Positions 7,981-16,166 of a DNA stretch of 20,263 nt are shown piece after piece. The position numbers and the translations under genes are program-made. Source of the stretch: an uncultured Eubacterium sp. (GTDB lineage Bacteria > Bacillota > Clostridia > Lachnospirales > Lachnospiraceae); contig URYE01000051.1 of assembly GCA_900551945.1 (NCBI GenBank), forward strand, positions 1 through 20,263. The letters run 5' to 3'. Below the pieces are notes generated by a model, which had not been told where the DNA came from, ran no database searches, and saw only the letters and a list, made by a program, of their open reading frames with translations. Position 1 is the first letter of the stretch. The number at the start of each line of letters is the position of its first letter.

Positions 7981-8196
7981 ATGATAATTACTGAACAACA
8001 AATAAGAGAATTAGAAGTGTATATTAAAAATATAAAAGAACTTGTGCAAAAAGGAGATGTACAGGAAGTGTTAGATGCAATAGATGATGTCATTGTTAGT
8101 AATATTCTTGGCAATAATGATGAGCCAGATGAAGAAGGGATAAGGTTGCAAAGAATATATGATGATATTTTCTATGAAAATAATAAAGGTTGGTAA
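7981..8196 (+). CDS. Small acidic hypothetical protein upstream of LytTR regulator
   Basis: A 71-residue soluble protein with no signal peptide or membrane segment. It is helical and acidic, with a motif-like C-terminal part (NNDEPDEEGIRLQRIYDDIF). I do not recognise a named family. Its stop is 26 bp before the preferred start of the response regulator, and an alternative ATG of that gene would overlap its stop by one base, so the two are translationally close and in one operon. It is too acidic and lacks the Cys and amphipathic leader of an AgrD-type pheromone. A weak AAGGAA site precedes the ATG. A role as accessory or modulator of the two-component system is inference from position only. 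Confidence 0.75.
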   Translation: MIITEQQIRELEVYIKNIKELVQKGDVQEVLDAIDDVIVSNILGNNDEPDEEGIRLQRIYDDIFYENNKGW

Positions 8197-8222
8197 TGAA
8201 TTATTTAAAGTTGGAGAAGTTT

Positions 8223-8936
8223 ATGGTTATTGGTATATGTGATGATGAAAAGTCAGTCGTTGACATTTTAGAAGAAAAAGTTAAAAAGTATATTCCAAAT
8301 GCCAAAATAATTAAGTTTTTAAATGGTGAAAGTATTTTGAAGTGTTTGGACAAATTGGATATTTTGCTTTTGGATATTCAAATGCCAGATATTAATGGAA
8401 TGGAAGTTGCAAGAAAGATTAGAAGAACAAATAAAAACTTGCAAATTATTTTTGTAACTGGTTTAGAAGAATATGTTTTTGAAGCATTTGACGTTGCGGC
8501 GCTTCATTATCTTGTAAAGCCAATAGATGAGAAAAAACTAGCTTGTGTTTTAAAGATGGCACAAGAAAAACTAGATATGATAGATAAAAACAATGAAAAA
8601 AATTTTAATATTATTGTAGCTTCAAATGGTATACATATAAAAATTTATTTAAAAGATATTATTTATGCGGAAGTTTTTAATAGAAAAATAGTTATACATA
8701 CTATTAATGATGATATAGAGTATTATGGAAAAATGTCTGATTTGGAAAATATGGTTGGTGAAGATTTTTTCCGCCCACATAGAGCATATCTTATTAATAT
8801 GAAATATGTTGAGAAATACGACTCAAATAATATATACCTTGAAAAAGGACAAGTGCTTATGGCAAAGAAAAATTATAAGAACTTTGTGAAGCATTATATG
8901 GATTATTCGATAAAAGAAGTTAAAAATGTCAAGTAA
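8223..8936 (+). CDS. LytTR-family response regulator (AgrA/LytR type)
   Basis: A cytoplasmic transcription regulator of 237 residues. The N-terminal receiver domain has acidic D7-D8 in GICDDE, the phosphoacceptor D51 in LLLDIQMPDINGME, and K99 in LVKPID. The LytTR DNA-binding domain occupies about 134-235, with the signature FFRPHRAYLINMKYV. I chose ATG 8223 because GGAG (8213-8216) lies 6 nt upstream and the receiver fold starts right there; ATG 8196 (overlapping the previous stop) is possible and would add nine residues. It follows the small acidic gene and precedes a GHKL kinase, the usual partner. LytTR regulators bind paired direct repeats and commonly control secreted factors; the downstream secreted-like genes are candidate targets. 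Confidence 0.92.
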   Translation: MVIGICDDEKSVVDILEEKVKKYIPNAKIIKFLNGESILKCLDKLDILLLDIQMPDINGMEVARKIRRTNKNLQIIFVTGLEEYVFEAFDVAALHYLVKPIDEKKLACVLKMAQEKLDMIDKNNEKNFNIIVASNGIHIKIYLKDIIYAEVFNRKIVIHTINDDIEYYGKMSDLENMVGEDFFRPHRAYLINMKYVEKYDSNNIYLEKGQVLMAKKNYKNFVKHYMDYSIKEVKNVK

Positions 8937-8950
8937 AGTAAATTTAAGTT

Positions 8951-8993
8951 AGTGGGGATATTAAAAAAGGTGTAGGTAAATTCCCACTTTTAT
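8951..8993 (+). terminator. Probable terminator after the response regulator
   Basis: AGTGGGGA (8951-8958) pairs with TTCCCACT (8981-8988), including one G-U, around a 22-nt loop, followed by TTTATTTA. It separates the regulator from the kinase gene, which seems to have its own promoter. Confidence 0.5.
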
Positions 8994-9063
8994 TTATGTA
9001 AAGTATGTGCTTGCATGAGATTTTAGAAACTGGTGTGATAACTTGTGTGTGTCACAATAAGAA
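8985..9063 (+). repeat. Intergenic element A, related to 11355-11424
   Basis: CACTTTTATTTATG (8985-8998), GTAAAGTATGT (8998-9008) and AATAAGAA (near 9056-9063) recur in the same order at 11355-11424. Copy A lacks a 12-nt insert and has a longer middle part. It lies about 85-160 bp upstream of the kinase start. Confidence 0.4.
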
Positions 9064-9086
9064 GATAATACTACAGTAACGTTGAA

Positions 9087-9114
9087 TTAAAAATAATTAG
9101 CAAAAAAATATAAT
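9087..9114 (+). promoter_or_regulatory. Possible promoter of the histidine kinase gene
   Basis: A perfect -10 TATAAT (9109-9114) lies 33 bp before the kinase ATG. The best -35 is TTAAAA (9087-9092) at 16 bp, which is weak and may need an activator. Confidence 0.35.
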
Positions 9115-9147
9115 TTTTTGTGGACTAAAAGTTGTTGGGGGCAAAGG

Positions 9148-10515
9148 ATGGAAATTGAGTTTTTTTATAGTTTTGTATCAAATTGTATGATAAATGGGAT
9201 TGGATTGGCTACTACATATTTTCTATATATTTTTTTGAAAAAATTTATTAATAAAAAAAGAGATTTAATTGCGTGCGTGACATATCTTGTTTTGATTATA
9301 TTTTTTTATTATATTCCACCGATTATTCCTAATTTAGTAGTGTATAGCATTGCAATGTCTGTAGTATTTTTGATTTTGATTGTTAAAGATATGTCAAGAA
9401 TAAAGCTTAAGGCGTTTTTGTGTGTTACATATTTTGTGCTTAGATGGCTTGCATTGGGGAGTGTATCTCAATTGATGATGTTATTTAATCAACTTACCAA
9501 TAACATCGGAAGCTTAAATTCTAGTATTTTAATGATAAATATAACTTTTGTATTAACACAAGCTCTAGAGTTTGTGTTATGCGTGTTATTTCTTAATTTT
9601 TCAGTGAAAATGTTTTTGAAGGTGTATAACAATTGCTATGAGGAGTTACCTGCAAAAGAATTTTTGATGTTATTAATGCCAATGCTTGCACAAGTTGTAG
9701 CATACCAAAGTGTAATTAATTATTATAATCTTTATGACAAAGCAATGAGAGCAGAAGTTATAGCACCAGTCTATGAATTTAACTATACATTGTTAATATT
9801 TTTTATCATTTCTTATGTTGCAATATTGTCATTTCTTACATTCTATCAGCAGTTAAAGGTGGCTAGGCAAAATAGTAACGAACAACAAATACTTGCTTCT
9901 CAAATACAACAACTTAAAGAGCATATAGTCATGGTGGAGAAGGCTTATGATGAAGTTCGTGCTATTCGCCATGATATGTCAAATCATTTGATGATATTGA
10001 ATAATTTAATAGAAAAGGGAGAACACAACTTGGCAGAAGAGTATTCAGTTAAGGTTAGCAAGGCACTAGCTGAAACTAAGTCAGATATTCAAAGTGGCAA
10101 TCCAGTTACAGACATTGTTATTCGTGAATATAAAGCTAAGTTTTTAAAAAATGAAATAGCTTTTGAAAGTGATTTTCATTATCCTAATTCAGAAAAAATA
10201 GATGTGTTCGATATGAGTATTGTGTTATTTAATGCGTTACAAAATGCCTTTGAAGCTTCAAGCAGGCAAACACAAGTGTGTTTGAAGTCTTTTAGAAATA
10301 AAAATACATTTATTATTGAGCTTAGCAATAGTTGTAGTAAAAATATTATTATTAATGAAGCTACAGGACTTCCAATTACAAGTAAAAGTGATACAACTAA
10401 GCATGGTTATGGGCTTAAAAATATCAAGCGCATAGCTAGAAAGTATAATGGGGATATAAAGATTAGTATAAAGAATAGTAGGTTTGTGTTAAATATAATG
10501 ATGATGTTAGAGTAA
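9148..10515 (+). CDS. AgrC-like GHKL sensor histidine kinase
   Basis: Membrane sensor kinase of about 455 residues. The N-terminal half has six or so hydrophobic segments (about residues 5-230) with short loops and no large extracellular domain, as in AgrC/ComD-type receptors. A coiled linker leads to the H-box (RAIRH275DMSNHLMIL). The ATPase domain has the N-box N362-ALQ-N366-AFEAS and the G-box H419-GYGLKNI. No conventional HisKA dimer domain is seen, typical of the HPK10/GHKL group. ATG 9148 is preferred (GGGGG at 9137-9141); a TTG at 9118 in frame would add ten residues. It should phosphorylate the LytTR regulator encoded upstream. The signal is unknown: I found no convincing pheromone-precursor or AgrB-like processing gene in the window. 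Confidence 0.92.
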   Translation: MEIEFFYSFVSNCMINGIGLATTYFLYIFLKKFINKKRDLIACVTYLVLIIFFYYIPPIIPNLVVYSIAMSVVFLILIVKDMSRIKLKAFLCVTYFVLRWLALGSVSQLMMLFNQLTNNIGSLNSSILMINITFVLTQALEFVLCVLFLNFSVKMFLKVYNNCYEELPAKEFLMLLMPMLAQVVAYQSVINYYNLYDKAMRAEVIAPVYEFNYTLLIFFIISYVAILSFLTFYQQLKVARQNSNEQQILASQIQQLKEHIVMVEKAYDEVRAIRHDMSNHLMILNNLIEKGEHNLAEEYSVKVSKALAETKSDIQSGNPVTDIVIREYKAKFLKNEIAFESDFHYPNSEKIDVFDMSIVLFNALQNAFEASSRQTQVCLKSFRNKNTFIIELSNSCSKNIIINEATGLPITSKSDTTKHGYGLKNIKRIARKYNGDIKISIKNSRFVLNIMMMLE

Positions 10516-10695
10516 AATGGCGTTGTATTTTATAGTTGTTTTTCAGTTACTTTACAACAAAAAAATGGCATTTCACAACATTTGAGTTGCGTTTAAATTC
10601 ATATATTCCGAAATTGTAGATATAGAACAAGTCAAGTAGACTTACTTAATAGGGTTAAGCTATTAAAAAATTTAGATTAAAAGGCGGTGGAGTGT

Positions 10696-11319
10696 ATGAA
10701 TATTGGTATTAATTTTTCTAGTAATTTATTAATGGGTAGGCAAAATGGTATGTTAAAGAGTACACAAGATAAATTACAAAGACAAGCTGACCGAGATGGA
10801 AAAATTGCTTTTTTTGAAGCTCAAAAAGAAAATTTAAAAAATATGAAATCATTAAATCTTGATGATATATCAAGAAAATTAGATATGCTTCATTCTTATA
10901 ATGACGAAATAGTAGCGGCAAAGCAGGAGTATAACAGTTCACAGATGTTTCATGCTATGGATGAAGCTAAAGAGAGAGCCGAAAAAATTGCAAAGGAAGC
11001 TGAAAAGAATAAACCTAAGACAGAAGAAGAAAGAAAAGAAGACGCAATTGACGAAGCACTTGGTACTGACGATAATAAGGGTGTATTAACAGAAGTTATG
11101 GATAAATTATCAGAGGTTATTGATGAAAGTATAGAAAATGTTGATAATATGCAGGATAGTCAAGAAGATGTAAATAATCTTGCACAAGAAAGTATTAAAC
11201 AAAAGGATTTGCAACAAGGTGACTTGCAAAATCAAGACTTACAACAAGGGGCAACTCAAACACAATTACAGAAAGCTTATATAAATGAAAAATATGTTCC
11301 TATTGATGTAAAGGTTTGA
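10696..11319 (+). CDS. Coiled-coil hypothetical protein with C-terminal PIDVKV tail
   Basis: About 207 residues, no signal peptide or membrane span, very rich in K, E, D and Q. It begins MNIGINFSSNLL, a style shared with Lachnospiraceae flagellin/FlxA-like export substrates. It then has a charged helical body (KLDMLHSYNDEIVAAKQEY; EKIAKEAEKNKPKTEEERKEDAIDEALG), a Q/D-rich stretch (KDLQQGDLQNQDLQQG) and ends YVPIDVKV. I have seen similar unnamed proteins in this family of bacteria but cannot name a domain. ATG 10696 is chosen over GTG 10687, with a purine-rich AAAAGGCGGTGGAG site upstream. It follows the kinase by 180 bp and is the first of three comparable genes. Regulation by the LytTR system is inferred from position. 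Confidence 0.75.
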   Translation: MNIGINFSSNLLMGRQNGMLKSTQDKLQRQADRDGKIAFFEAQKENLKNMKSLNLDDISRKLDMLHSYNDEIVAAKQEYNSSQMFHAMDEAKERAEKIAKEAEKNKPKTEEERKEDAIDEALGTDDNKGVLTEVMDKLSEVIDESIENVDNMQDSQEDVNNLAQESIKQKDLQQGDLQNQDLQQGATQTQLQKAYINEKYVPIDVKV

Positions 11320-11354
11320 TATGTGAATTATTTAACGATATTAATAAAGTATAT

Positions 11355-11424
11355 CACTTTTATTTATGCAGGCAACAGGGTAAAGTATGTATTTGTATGA
11401 TATTTGGTGATTGTTGTAATAAGA
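11355..11424 (+). repeat. Intergenic element B, related to 8985-9063
   Basis: It shares CACTTTTATTTATG, GTAAAGTATGT and AATAAGAA with element A, and has an extra CAGGCAACAGGG in between. A looser relative occurs at about 15070-15140 (TTATTTTTGTAGGCAA, then TGTATTTG). It lies about 120-190 bp upstream of the gene at 11547. Confidence 0.4.
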
Positions 11425-11546
11425 AAATTTTAATTAGTAAATAATGTTATATCGTATATAAATTTTTGTTAATGTAACAACTTATTGTTTAAAGCAATAA
11501 GTATGACTTAGATAAAATAAAAATCAATTAACTAGGAGGATATGTT

Positions 11547-12335
11547 ATGGTAGTAAAAGTTGGTGATAGTTGGGGGACACAAGAAGCTAAAAAAGAAAAG
11601 GTTAAAAAGCAAGAAAAAATTGGTGATGAAAAATTAGAAGAAAAGGCAAAAAAAGATAAATTGTCGCAACAAGGTGATATGTTATTTATATCTAAAGTAG
11701 GATATGAATGTACTAAAAATTTGTCATCTATTAATTCTATGAATTATTTTAATGAATTTGAAAAGCAAGTGTCACAGGTCTTTGAAAAACAAGGGAAGAC
11801 AGATGATGTAAAGTCAGATACGTTTGAACATCAAGTAAATAGAATGGCAGCAGCTTATAATAAAATGAAAAATAATATTGAACAAAAATATGCAGATAAA
11901 GAGCATGAAACAGAATATTATGTTACAGACAGTGGAAAAACAGAAGTATTGACCAAAGAAACAGAAATGGACATGTTAGATAAGGCTTATGAAAGCTATA
12001 GTACATTTATGGCTACATCTACACAAATATGGTCAGAGCTTAAAGATTTTACACCATCAGTATTTTATCACAAAACGGGAGAACAGCTTAATAATAAAGT
12101 TAATGATAATAACAAAACTGTTGATAGTAAAGATAATATTTTTTCAAATGGACAAAAAAACGCAATAAAAAATATGGCTTATAATGCTTTTATGTCAGCT
12201 ATTCAAAATGATAATCAGAAACTTATAAATCAAAATAATGAAGACTATAGGAAACTTCGATTGAATTTAAACATATCAAATGATGATAGAAAGTTATTAA
12301 ATGATATATGGGATTATTATGCAAATAAAAAATAA
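11547..12335 (+). CDS. Charged hypothetical protein, second of three coiled-coil genes
   Basis: 262 residues, soluble, no signal peptide. The N-terminal 45 residues are Lys/Glu-rich (GDSWGTQEAKKEKVKKQEK), then a helical body containing HQVNRMAAAYNKMKNNIEQKY and DKAYESYSTFMATSTQIWSEL. The C-terminal part (about 215-262) has EDYRKLRLNLNISNDDRKLL and ends in ANKK. I recognise no domain. ATG 11547 has an excellent AGGAGG site 8 nt upstream. The 227-bp leader region contains a small perfect hairpin (ACTTATTG 11480-11487 with CAATAAGT 11495-11502) of unknown role. It is followed 18 bp later by the FlxA-like gene, so the two are co-transcribed. Being a secreted effector or structural protein is a guess from its neighbour. 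Confidence 0.72.
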   Translation: MVVKVGDSWGTQEAKKEKVKKQEKIGDEKLEEKAKKDKLSQQGDMLFISKVGYECTKNLSSINSMNYFNEFEKQVSQVFEKQGKTDDVKSDTFEHQVNRMAAAYNKMKNNIEQKYADKEHETEYYVTDSGKTEVLTKETEMDMLDKAYESYSTFMATSTQIWSELKDFTPSVFYHKTGEQLNNKVNDNNKTVDSKDNIFSNGQKNAIKNMAYNAFMSAIQNDNQKLINQNNEDYRKLRLNLNISNDDRKLLNDIWDYYANKK

Positions 12336-12353
12336 TGAATAGGGGTGTGAAAT

Positions 12354-13157
12354 ATGGCAATAACTGGTGTTAATAGCGCAAGTAAAGAAATAGTCGGTAA
12401 CATTTTAGGGCAAAATGGGCAAAATGATGCTATAAGTAAAAATATTAAAAATGAAATTGCAAGAGCGCAAAAAAAGCTACAAGATTTATCTGCAAATAAC
12501 GAGCTTTCTATAGAAGACAAAATGAAAAAAAGACAAGAAATTTTACAAGAAATTACTAACTTAGAGCAACAGCTTAGACAACATGAGATTGAGCAACGAA
12601 GAAAACAGCAGAGTGAGTCAGCTTCAACAAATGATATGCAAACAACAACTTCAACAGCTTCTAGTAAAGGTAATGGGTTATCACAAGCAAGTACACAAGC
12701 TATAATTTCTGCTGATGTTTCAATGAAGCAAGCAAAGGCACAAGGGCGAGTTGTAAATAATACAAATGGAAAAGTAAAGGTGCTTAGTTCTGAGATAAAA
12801 ATGGATAAGGGCAGAGGTACAAGTTCAAAGAAAAAAGAAGCAGAGTTACAAAGCTTAGAAGAAAAAGCACAAGCTGCAAGCAAAGCACAAATGGCTTCAC
12901 TTTCTGATGTAAATAAATCAATAAAAGAAGCGACAACAGATAATAGTGACAGTGTTGTAAAAGATAATAAAGATAAAGCACAAGAAAGTAAAACTAATAC
13001 TAGCAGTAATTTAGAAGCTATATCGAAAAATAAAAATAATATTAAAAATAGTGATAATGCTAATAGTTTTAAAAATACAGCAATAGTAAAAGAAATAGAA
13101 GAGTCACAGGTTGATAAAAAACAAATAATACATACATCAGTAGATGTCTATTTATAA
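12354..13157 (+). CDS. FlxA-like coiled-coil protein
   Basis: 267 residues. Residues about 30-85 match the FlxA-like pattern: paired helices around LSIEDKMKKRQEILQEITNLEQQLRQ, with a long Q/R/E-rich coiled coil. The N-terminus MAITGVNSASKEIVG has no signal peptide and resembles flagellar-type export substrates. The rest is low-complexity Ser/Lys/Asn-rich and probably disordered. It ends HTSVDVYL, reminiscent of the PIDVKV end of the protein encoded at 10696. FlxA was first described as flagellum-regulated in E. coli, but its function is unknown. ATG is preceded by AGGGGTG. It is the last gene of the unit, with a strong terminator 5 nt after the stop. Confidence 0.75.
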   Translation: MAITGVNSASKEIVGNILGQNGQNDAISKNIKNEIARAQKKLQDLSANNELSIEDKMKKRQEILQEITNLEQQLRQHEIEQRRKQQSESASTNDMQTTTSTASSKGNGLSQASTQAIISADVSMKQAKAQGRVVNNTNGKVKVLSSEIKMDKGRGTSSKKKEAELQSLEEKAQAASKAQMASLSDVNKSIKEATTDNSDSVVKDNKDKAQESKTNTSSNLEAISKNKNNIKNSDNANSFKNTAIVKEIEESQVDKKQIIHTSVDVYL

Positions 13158-13161
13158 GAAG

Positions 13162-13215
13162 ATTTCCCTTTTGTTAGATAATGAACAAGTCTAATAAAAG
13201 GGAAATTTTGTTTTT
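13162..13215 (+). terminator. Strong terminator of the FlxA-like operon
   Basis: A 17-bp stem (13162-13178 with 13190-13206, core TTTCCCTTTT/AAAAGGGAAA, one G-U), an 11-nt loop, then TTTTGTTTTT. Confidence 0.88.
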
Positions 13216-13237
13216 AAATAAAATATTGTCGCTACAG

Positions 13238-13266
13238 TTGACAACCCTTAAAACACTTAATATAAT
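13238..13266 (+). promoter_or_regulatory. Perfect consensus sigma-A promoter before the broken reductase
   Basis: TTGACA (13238-13243), exactly 17 bp, TATAAT (13261-13266): both boxes and the spacing match consensus. It drives the aldo/keto reductase remnant and probably the downstream diguanylate cyclase remnant. Confidence 0.85.
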
Positions 13267-13308
13267 TTGTTTAGAAAGTATCATTTTCTAAATAAGAGGA
13301 GATATATA

Positions 13309-13943
13309 ATGGAGTACACAAAGCTTGGAAATATTGATATTGAAGTTTCAAAGTTATGTGTTGGCTGTATGAGTTTTGGAAAAGCAGGAACTATGCACGA
13401 CTGGACATTAGATGAAGTGCAAAGTGAAGAAGTTATAAAACATGCTTTAGATTTAGGAATTAATTTTTTTGATATAGCTAATGGATACTCTGCTGGAACA
13501 AGTGAGGAGTATTTAGGCAGGGCAATCAAGAATAATGTAGCTAGAGATAAAGTGGTTATTGCCACAAAATTTAATGCCATATAGTCCATTGGCAGCAGGT
13601 CATCTTGCAAGACCTACATGGAAGTCGGATACTCTTAGAGGTAAGACAGATAGAGTTGCAGTTGGAAAGTATGACCGCATGGAGCAACAAGATATTGAGA
13701 TTGTAAAAAGAGTACATAATTTGGCAGATAAATATAATTGCACAATGGCACAAGGGCGTAGCTTCTCCTATTATAGGAGCGACAAAGGCTAAGTATTTTG
13801 ACGAAGCTGTTAATGCACTAAATATACATTTTACACCAGATGACATTGATTACTTACAAGAAATGTATGTACCACATCCTATTGTTGGAGCAATTGATAA
13901 GAACCCACCACAAGGTATTATGTTGTTAGATGAGAAAAAATAA
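13309..13943 (+). pseudogene. Aldo/keto reductase, decayed by two deletions
   Basis: The start is intact: ATG 13309 with AGAGGAG 7 nt upstream, MEYTKLGNIDIEVSKLCVGC, then DLGINFFDIANGYSAGTSEEYLG with the catalytic Asp/Tyr region of NADPH-dependent AKRs. After VVIATKF (about 13570) the sequence jumps to LMPYSPLAAGHLARP in another frame, so roughly 170 residues of the barrel middle are missing (catalytic Lys/His region included). A second, small deletion follows MAQ (about 13752). It shifts frame again and removes the usual VALAWQ segment; the end continues VASPIIGATKAKYFDEA and LDEKK to the stop at 13941-13943. Normal length would be about 325 residues; about 210 codons remain in three frames. 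It cannot make an active enzyme. Confidence 0.9.
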
Positions 13944-13959
13944 TATACAGAGGTGAAGT

Positions 13960-15024
13960 ATGGAAATTAAGAAGCGAGATAAAGTCAGGAAAATAAGCAC
14001 AGTTATAGAAACTATTCTTATAACAATTCTTGTAGTGTTTGTTGTAGCTATGATGATAATGATTAATAATCTTCAAGGAACAGCAAGGGTTGTTAATTAT
14101 GCTGGTCTTGTAAGAGGTGCTACGCAAAGAGCTGTAAAGCTTGAAATAACGAAAAATCCTAGCGATGAGTTGATTAAGTATTTAGATGATATACTTCAAG
14201 ATTTGAAATATGATGAAGATGGGAAGTATAATCTTGTTAGTCTTAACGATGTTGATTATCAAAAGAAGCTTGATATACAGATAGAGTTTTGGGGACATTT
14301 AAAGCAAGAGATTGAAAAGGTTCGTGAAAATGGTTATGAAGCAACAGACATTGTTTAATTAAGTGAGCAGTATTTTGCATTAGCAGACCAGACTGTGTCA
14401 GCAGCAGAAAATTATTCAGAAAAGATTGCACAACGCATTAGTTTATTTGAAATTCTCTCAGTAATAGTTATGGTGCTTATATTTATTTGTATTATTAACC
14501 AAACTGTACAGTCAATAATGATTGCACGAAAGAATAAGGTGCTTGAAAAGAAAGCATATCTTGATGTTCACACTGGACTTCCTAACAAGAGTAAATGTGA
14601 AGAATTAATGCACAATTCAGAATTTATTAATAGCTCAGTGGCTTGTATTATGTTTGACCTTAACAATCTAAAGCTTGCAAATGATACACTAGGACATTCT
14701 GTAGGTGACCAGATGATTTCTAACTTTGCAAGGTTACTTAGAAATGCTGTGCCTACTAAAGATTTTGTTGGCAGGTATGGTGGTGATGAATTTATTGCAA
14801 TAATTTATGACACATCTAAGGAAAATGTTGAACAGATTATACAAAATCTTAATAATCAAATTGATGAATTTAACGAGCTTGGTTCAGCTTATAGAATAAG
14901 TTATGCTTATGGCTGCGCATTTTCAATGGATTATAAGGAATGTACACTTAGAATTCTTTTTGACAGTGCAGATAAGTATATGTATGATAATAAACAGGCA
15001 AAAAAGGCTGGAAGAAAAGCATAA
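13960..15024 (+). pseudogene. Membrane diguanylate cyclase interrupted by an in-frame TAA
   Basis: One continuous frame of 354 codons with a single stop at codon 133 (TAA, 14356-14358). The parts read smoothly across the stop (GYEATDIV*LSEQYFALADQTV). Domains: basic N-terminus, TM helix at about 17-38, an extracytoplasmic helical sensor region, a second TM at about 162-184, then GGDEF. The active-site motif G274-G-D-E-F is intact in GRYGGDEF. The RxxD inhibitory site is absent (PTKD at that position). If whole it would make c-di-GMP from two GTP. The start ATG 13960 has AGAGGTG upstream and lies 16 bp after the AKR remnant. No good ribosome site precedes the second half, so restart at GTG 14395 is unlikely. 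Alternatives are a very recent mutation, readthrough or a sequencing error. Confidence 0.85.
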
Positions 15025-15030
15025 TATTAA

Positions 15031-15077
15031 AAGGCTATCACAAAGAAAAGTCGATTTTTTGTGGTAGCCTTATTTTT
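15031..15077 (+). terminator. Terminator after the diguanylate cyclase
   Basis: A 14-bp stem (15031-15044 with 15058-15071, AAGGCTATCACAAA/TTTGTGGTAGCCTT, one G-U) followed by ATTTTT. Confidence 0.88.
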
Positions 15078-15237
15078 GTAGGCAATGAGCTGAAATTTGT
15101 ATTTGCAAAAGACTTAGTGACTATTGCGATGACTTGAGAAACTTGCAAAGAGTGTTTCCTATAGTTTTTATATAAGCCGTAAGTTGTAAACAATCACATT
15201 ATAACAAATATTATTATATGAAAGGTTGGTTAAAATT

Positions 15238-16089
15238 ATGGCAAGGTTTACAAATCAAGCGCAATTGCGTTATGGAAATTCAGTGGCTAATTCTAATATT
15301 GCTGTTGGTGAAATACTTGAAGTGTTATCAGCTACTAAAACAGCAGTAAAGAACACTTATAGCGCTAATGAAGATGTAACTTATGTTGTCAGCATAGTTA
15401 ATGCTGGCACAGTAGCAGTTAATGGATTAACAATTACAGATAATCTTGGAACTTATGTATTTGATACGGCGAATTTAACACCGTTGACATATATAGATGG
15501 AAGTATTAAGTATTATGTAAATGGAGTGCTGCAACCAACGCCTACTGTTAAGTCAGACCCTCCACTTGTTATTTCTGGAATAAATATTCCAGCAGGTGGT
15601 GACGTTGTTATTGTCTATGAAACACAAGTCAATGAGTTTGCGCCACCAGACGCTAATTCTACGATAACTAATACTGCTATGATTGCAGGAAATGGAATTA
15701 CTCCTATCACTATCGAAGAAACAATTGAAGCAGACAATGAACCAATACTTACGATTACAAAGTCGGTAAGTCCTGTTCCTGTAACGGAAAATGGTACATT
15801 GACATATACATTTGTTATTCAAAATTCGGGAAATACACAGGCAAGTGAAGAAACGGGAGTTGTTGTAACAGATACTTTTGACCCAGTACTTTCTAATCTT
15901 AATGTTACATTTAATGGTGTAGCATGGACTGAGGGAGTTAATTATACTTATGATGAAGCAATGGGTCTTTTTACAACTGTTGTAGGTCAGATTACTGTAC
16001 CACAAGCGACATATACACAAGACCCAGTTACTAATGCTTGGGTAGTTAATCCGGGAATTAGTACACTTGTAGTTACGGGTACAGTTTAA
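15238..16089 (+). CDS. DUF11-repeat protein
   Basis: 283 residues, starting MARFTNQAQLRYGN, a start typical of Clostridia DUF11 proteins. Two beta-rich DUF11-type domains are visible. The first (about 30-145) has YSANEDVTYVVSIVNAGTVAV and GLTITDNLG. The second (about 170-283) has LTITKSVSPVPVTENGTLTY and a similar N-S-G-N turn plus VVTDTFDPVL. Such domains form Ig-like surface or spore-layer modules. There is no N-terminal signal peptide, LPxTG motif or membrane anchor, so localisation is unclear. ATG 15238 is chosen from family style; AAAGG at 15221-15225 is a little far, and an in-frame TTG at 15226 would add four residues. It stands alone, flanked by terminators. Few Cys or Lys residues are present. 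Confidence 0.82.
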   Translation: MARFTNQAQLRYGNSVANSNIAVGEILEVLSATKTAVKNTYSANEDVTYVVSIVNAGTVAVNGLTITDNLGTYVFDTANLTPLTYIDGSIKYYVNGVLQPTPTVKSDPPLVISGINIPAGGDVVIVYETQVNEFAPPDANSTITNTAMIAGNGITPITIEETIEADNEPILTITKSVSPVPVTENGTLTYTFVIQNSGNTQASEETGVVVTDTFDPVLSNLNVTFNGVAWTEGVNYTYDEAMGLFTTVVGQITVPQATYTQDPVTNAWVVNPGISTLVVTGTV

Positions 16090-16166
16090 TGATAATTATT
16101 TGTCAATGTATCTTTAAAGGTATGGTTGTAAAATTGGGATAAGAAATAGCATAAATATAAATGATA

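Noticed and set aside
9008..9082. Small ORF beginning MCLHEILETGVITCVC as a possible pheromone precursor
   Set aside because: No ribosome site, no amphipathic leader, and the related element at 11355-11424 keeps the DNA pattern but not the reading frame.
10540..10600. Possible LytTR direct repeats (AGTT-containing) upstream of the gene at 10696
   Set aside because: The half-sites fit the AgrA-type consensus poorly and the spacings (about 11 and 36 bp) are not the expected one of about 21 bp.
12317..12883. 188-codon minus-strand frame opposite the FlxA-like gene
   Set aside because: Its Cys/Ser/Leu-rich composition is the mirror of the Lys/Glu/Gln-rich plus-strand gene, which has a ribosome site, terminator and family match.
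14395..15024. Independent GGDEF protein starting at GTG 14395
   Set aside because: No Shine-Dalgarno sequence upstream, and the sequence between the stop and this GTG (LSEQYFALADQT) reads as a natural continuation of the first half.
15070..15225. Possible c-di-GMP riboswitch before the DUF11 gene, suggested by the neighbouring cyclase
   Set aside because: I could not find the conserved core or the paired architecture of either known c-di-GMP riboswitch class.
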